From Ignelater luminosus (lineage: Eukaryota > Arthropoda > Insecta > Coleoptera > Elateridae), in NCBI GenBank assembly GCA_011009095.1, contig VTPC01000911.1, positions 112,330 through 176,329 on the forward strand: a stretch of DNA of 64,000 nt. The letters run 5' to 3'. The translations under genes were made by a program, and so were the position numbers. The notes beneath the pieces were generated by a model, which saw only the letters and a list, made by a program, of their open reading frames with translations, was not told the origin of the DNA and did not search any database. Positions 62,074 to 64,000 of this stretch are shown here, one piece after another. How positions within the stretch are numbered: position 1 is the first letter of the stretch; every line of letters begins with the position of its first letter.

Positions 62074-62834
62074 TAGTCCAGATTGTTACTGTGTATACAC
62101 TGAAATGTGAGAAAGAAAAGAATTCTCGGTTGACATTGCCCTTGGTTGTGGTAGTAGCAGTTAACAGCAATGGCAGTATTGAGACGTATATTGCTGATTT
62201 ACAGACATGTGAACTTAGCCATTGTTTGTCGATAAAATGTTTTTTNNNNNNNNNNNNNNNNNNNNNNNNNNNNNNNNNNNNNNNNNNNNNNNNNNNNNNN
62301 NNNNNNNNNNNNNNNNNNNNNNNNNNNNNNNNNNNNNNNNNNNNNNNNNNNNNNNNNNNNNNNNNNNNNNNNNNNNNNNNNNNNNNNNNNNNNNNNNNNN
62401 NNNNNNNNNNNNNNNNNNNNNNCATTTTGAGTCTAGTGGACTTGACGATTTTGGTGTTATATTTAAAAAGTTGCAAGAACAATTGCAAATTTCTTTGTTT
62501 TGCTTCAAATCGCAGATTGCAGCTTTGTTTCTTATTTAGAAATATCTAACCTAACCCCAATTAGTAACAATTGAGTAAATAAAACCATAGCCGAAATTAG
62601 TTAAAACTTCATCTAGACTATCTTCTATTACCAGAATACATCGAGATCTTTTTGATCGGGTTTTTCAATTATTAGTCTGATCAGTAGCACACTCTGCACG
62701 TCGTAACACTTAAACAACTTCAAACTGCACACAGGTTGTAACCTGAATATTCCTATCAACAAAAATGTGCGCATTTGATACCATTGTCGACCGCCATTTG
62801 TGCTAATACCACAGTCGTTCATACAACGTTAAAA
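62074..62834. other. Non-coding stretch including an assembly gap
   Basis: Apart from the gap at 62246-62422 I see only chance frames. Confidence 0.5.
62246..62422. other. Assembly gap of 177 N
   Basis: Undetermined bases, directly following a poly-T run. The odd length suggests an estimated gap size. Confidence 1.
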
Positions 62835-63739
62835 ATGTCGCCACGCACAAGCGAGAAGGTTAAAGGTATGATTTTGTGCCTTTTAAAGCAGAATTTATCA
62901 TATTCTATGATAATAAAAGTGCTAAAACGACGAGGGGTGGCCATAACTAAAAGAACCACAACCAATATCAAGAAACGATAAGCAAATTCAATTATCAAAC
63001 CTCCAAAATCGAAAACGCGAGCTCGACGCACGCTGCTCTCAAACTGAACGCTCTTAGAGGGGACTCCAAAGTCTCAGCATCAGTTAGCAAAGATATATTC
63101 TGTTATTCCTGCCACCACTCGTAACTGGGCGAGAAGATTCAACCTAAAAATCGTGCGGAAAAGGAAATTTTCAAACACCATTGAAATGGATGCATACATT
63201 CTTGGCCTCTTTATATGAAACTTCGAAGAGGACGACACCGAAAATTCATTACATCCGACGAATACCTATTCACGCTAAATAATGTAACGGGGAATACAGA
63301 AATTCAATCCAAAGATTGGTATGGCTTGGAATTTAGTCCAAAGGTGTAATTTTGTAAAACCTGGGGTTAAAGTGAATGCCCGCTATTACCAAAGATTTTG
63401 CGTCGAATGGTAATGGATGCCAAAAAACTGTATCCGCAAAACAATTACATTTTCCACCAAAACAATGATTGCATTAGCAAACTATCAAGTTTATCACTCC
63501 TTTACAGTGGTTATCTAACAACCCTGATGTTGCTCCTTTGGATTATCACCATTTGGCCCTATTTAAAGAAGAGGTTAAATAAGCGCTTCATTACCACTCT
63601 GTGAGGTCTTAAAAAGTGCATTCGGGAAGAGATTCAGAAGGTCCGGTTTAGTTTAATTGTTAATATGTTAAGGGCTCGACCCAAACGTCTTTGCAAAATT
63701 TATTATGCTGAGGGTAAATATATCGAACATACATTGTAA
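62835..63739 (+). pseudogene. Heavily decayed Tc1/mariner-superfamily transposase (second family)
   Basis: The N-terminus starts at ATG 62835 with a helix-turn-helix (TSEKVKGMILCLLKQNLSYS) and runs 48 codons to a stop. Further pieces follow in shifted frames: PPKSKTRARRT, RKRKFSNTIE, and TSDEYLFTL with the first catalytic Asp at 63257-63259. LYPQNNYIFHQNND follows, where the second catalytic Asp is replaced by Asn (63471-63473). The third Asp survives in NPDVAPLDY at 63541-63543. The C-terminus is RPKRLCKIYYAEGKYIEHTL followed by TAA at 63737-63739. Several stops and frameshifts occur, and the middle is shortened. It differs clearly from the intact mariner beside it, so it is a separate, much older lineage. 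Terminal repeats were not found. Confidence 0.78.
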
Positions 63740-64000
63740 TAACTTGAGTTAGAATAAAAATATTTTCATTCAAATTTGTTTAAGTATTAAGGTATGCGGA
63801 GTGTAATCATTGTGTTTTGTACAAGAAGTCATTTAACATCCAAAGAAATCGAAGCATTTCATCTATGCAAAATCAAAAGAACGAGGAACAGGGCTTCCAG
63901 GCAATCACTTTTTCCACATAAGGAAAAAAATTCACTTCAGTTCAGTTTTGTTAAAATTTATTCCCTCAATTCACTTTTTTTATAATTTAGGAGTTAACTC
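63740..64000. other. Short non-coding end of the window
   Basis: Nothing recognised; the 63-codon plus frame at 63794-63985 has no similarity I know. Confidence 0.5.

Overview
This window looks like AT-rich nuclear DNA from an arthropod, most likely an insect and possibly a beetle. There are no prokaryotic operons, promoters of bacterial type or ribosomal/tRNA genes. It carries relics of animal transposons (mariner, Tc1, pogo, hAT, an RTE-like LINE) in long non-coding stretches, as in a giant intron or a gene-poor intergenic region. The beetle suggestion rests only on the general look of the LINE and the DNA transposons. Two assembly gaps are present (17603-18002 and 62246-62422).

Layout. 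Positions 1-747 hold one copy of an unclassified dispersed repeat whose inverted, longer partner lies at 37438-38880. A short hAT-type MITE with a perfect 8-bp target duplication sits at 4434-4718. A group of elements with ends like TATACAGGGTGT or TATACAGTGTGT recurs at 5893, 10948, 29045, 32457, 34881, 35388-35923 and, as single ends, at 29863 and 40090; some are foldback structures. A decayed hAT transposase lies on the minus strand at 22228-23580. From 41453 to 43640 (minus) lies an inactivated RTE-like LINE that was later split by a 132-bp insertion flanked by 11-bp direct repeats. A Tc1 scrap (45960-46115, minus), a spliced but broken pogo-type transposase (47498-48854, plus) and a foldback element (48877-49939) follow. 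A degenerate minisatellite (53735-54430) abuts a 5'-truncated Tc1-like transposase with an H in place of the second catalytic D (54740-55595). The right end has a structurally intact irritans-type mariner (60779-62071, TA duplication, perfect 30-bp inverted repeats, 349-residue open transposase) and a badly decayed Tc1/mariner relative (62835-63739).

Host-gene content is sparse and uncertain. The three best candidates are short terminal exons: 27745-27801 (plus; a splice acceptor followed by a hydrophobic tail of the kind seen at GPI-anchor signals), 31217-31387 (minus; 56 codons with GC-rich third positions, an acceptor and a downstream AATAAA) and 19490-19609 (minus; weaker). A GC-rich block with a TATA box at 51250-51610 could be a host promoter or a solo LTR. 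If the exons are real they belong to genes on both strands with very long introns. The mariner is the only full-length protein-coding gene I can support; it acts alone. Nothing here forms a pathway, and I found no undescribed multi-gene system.
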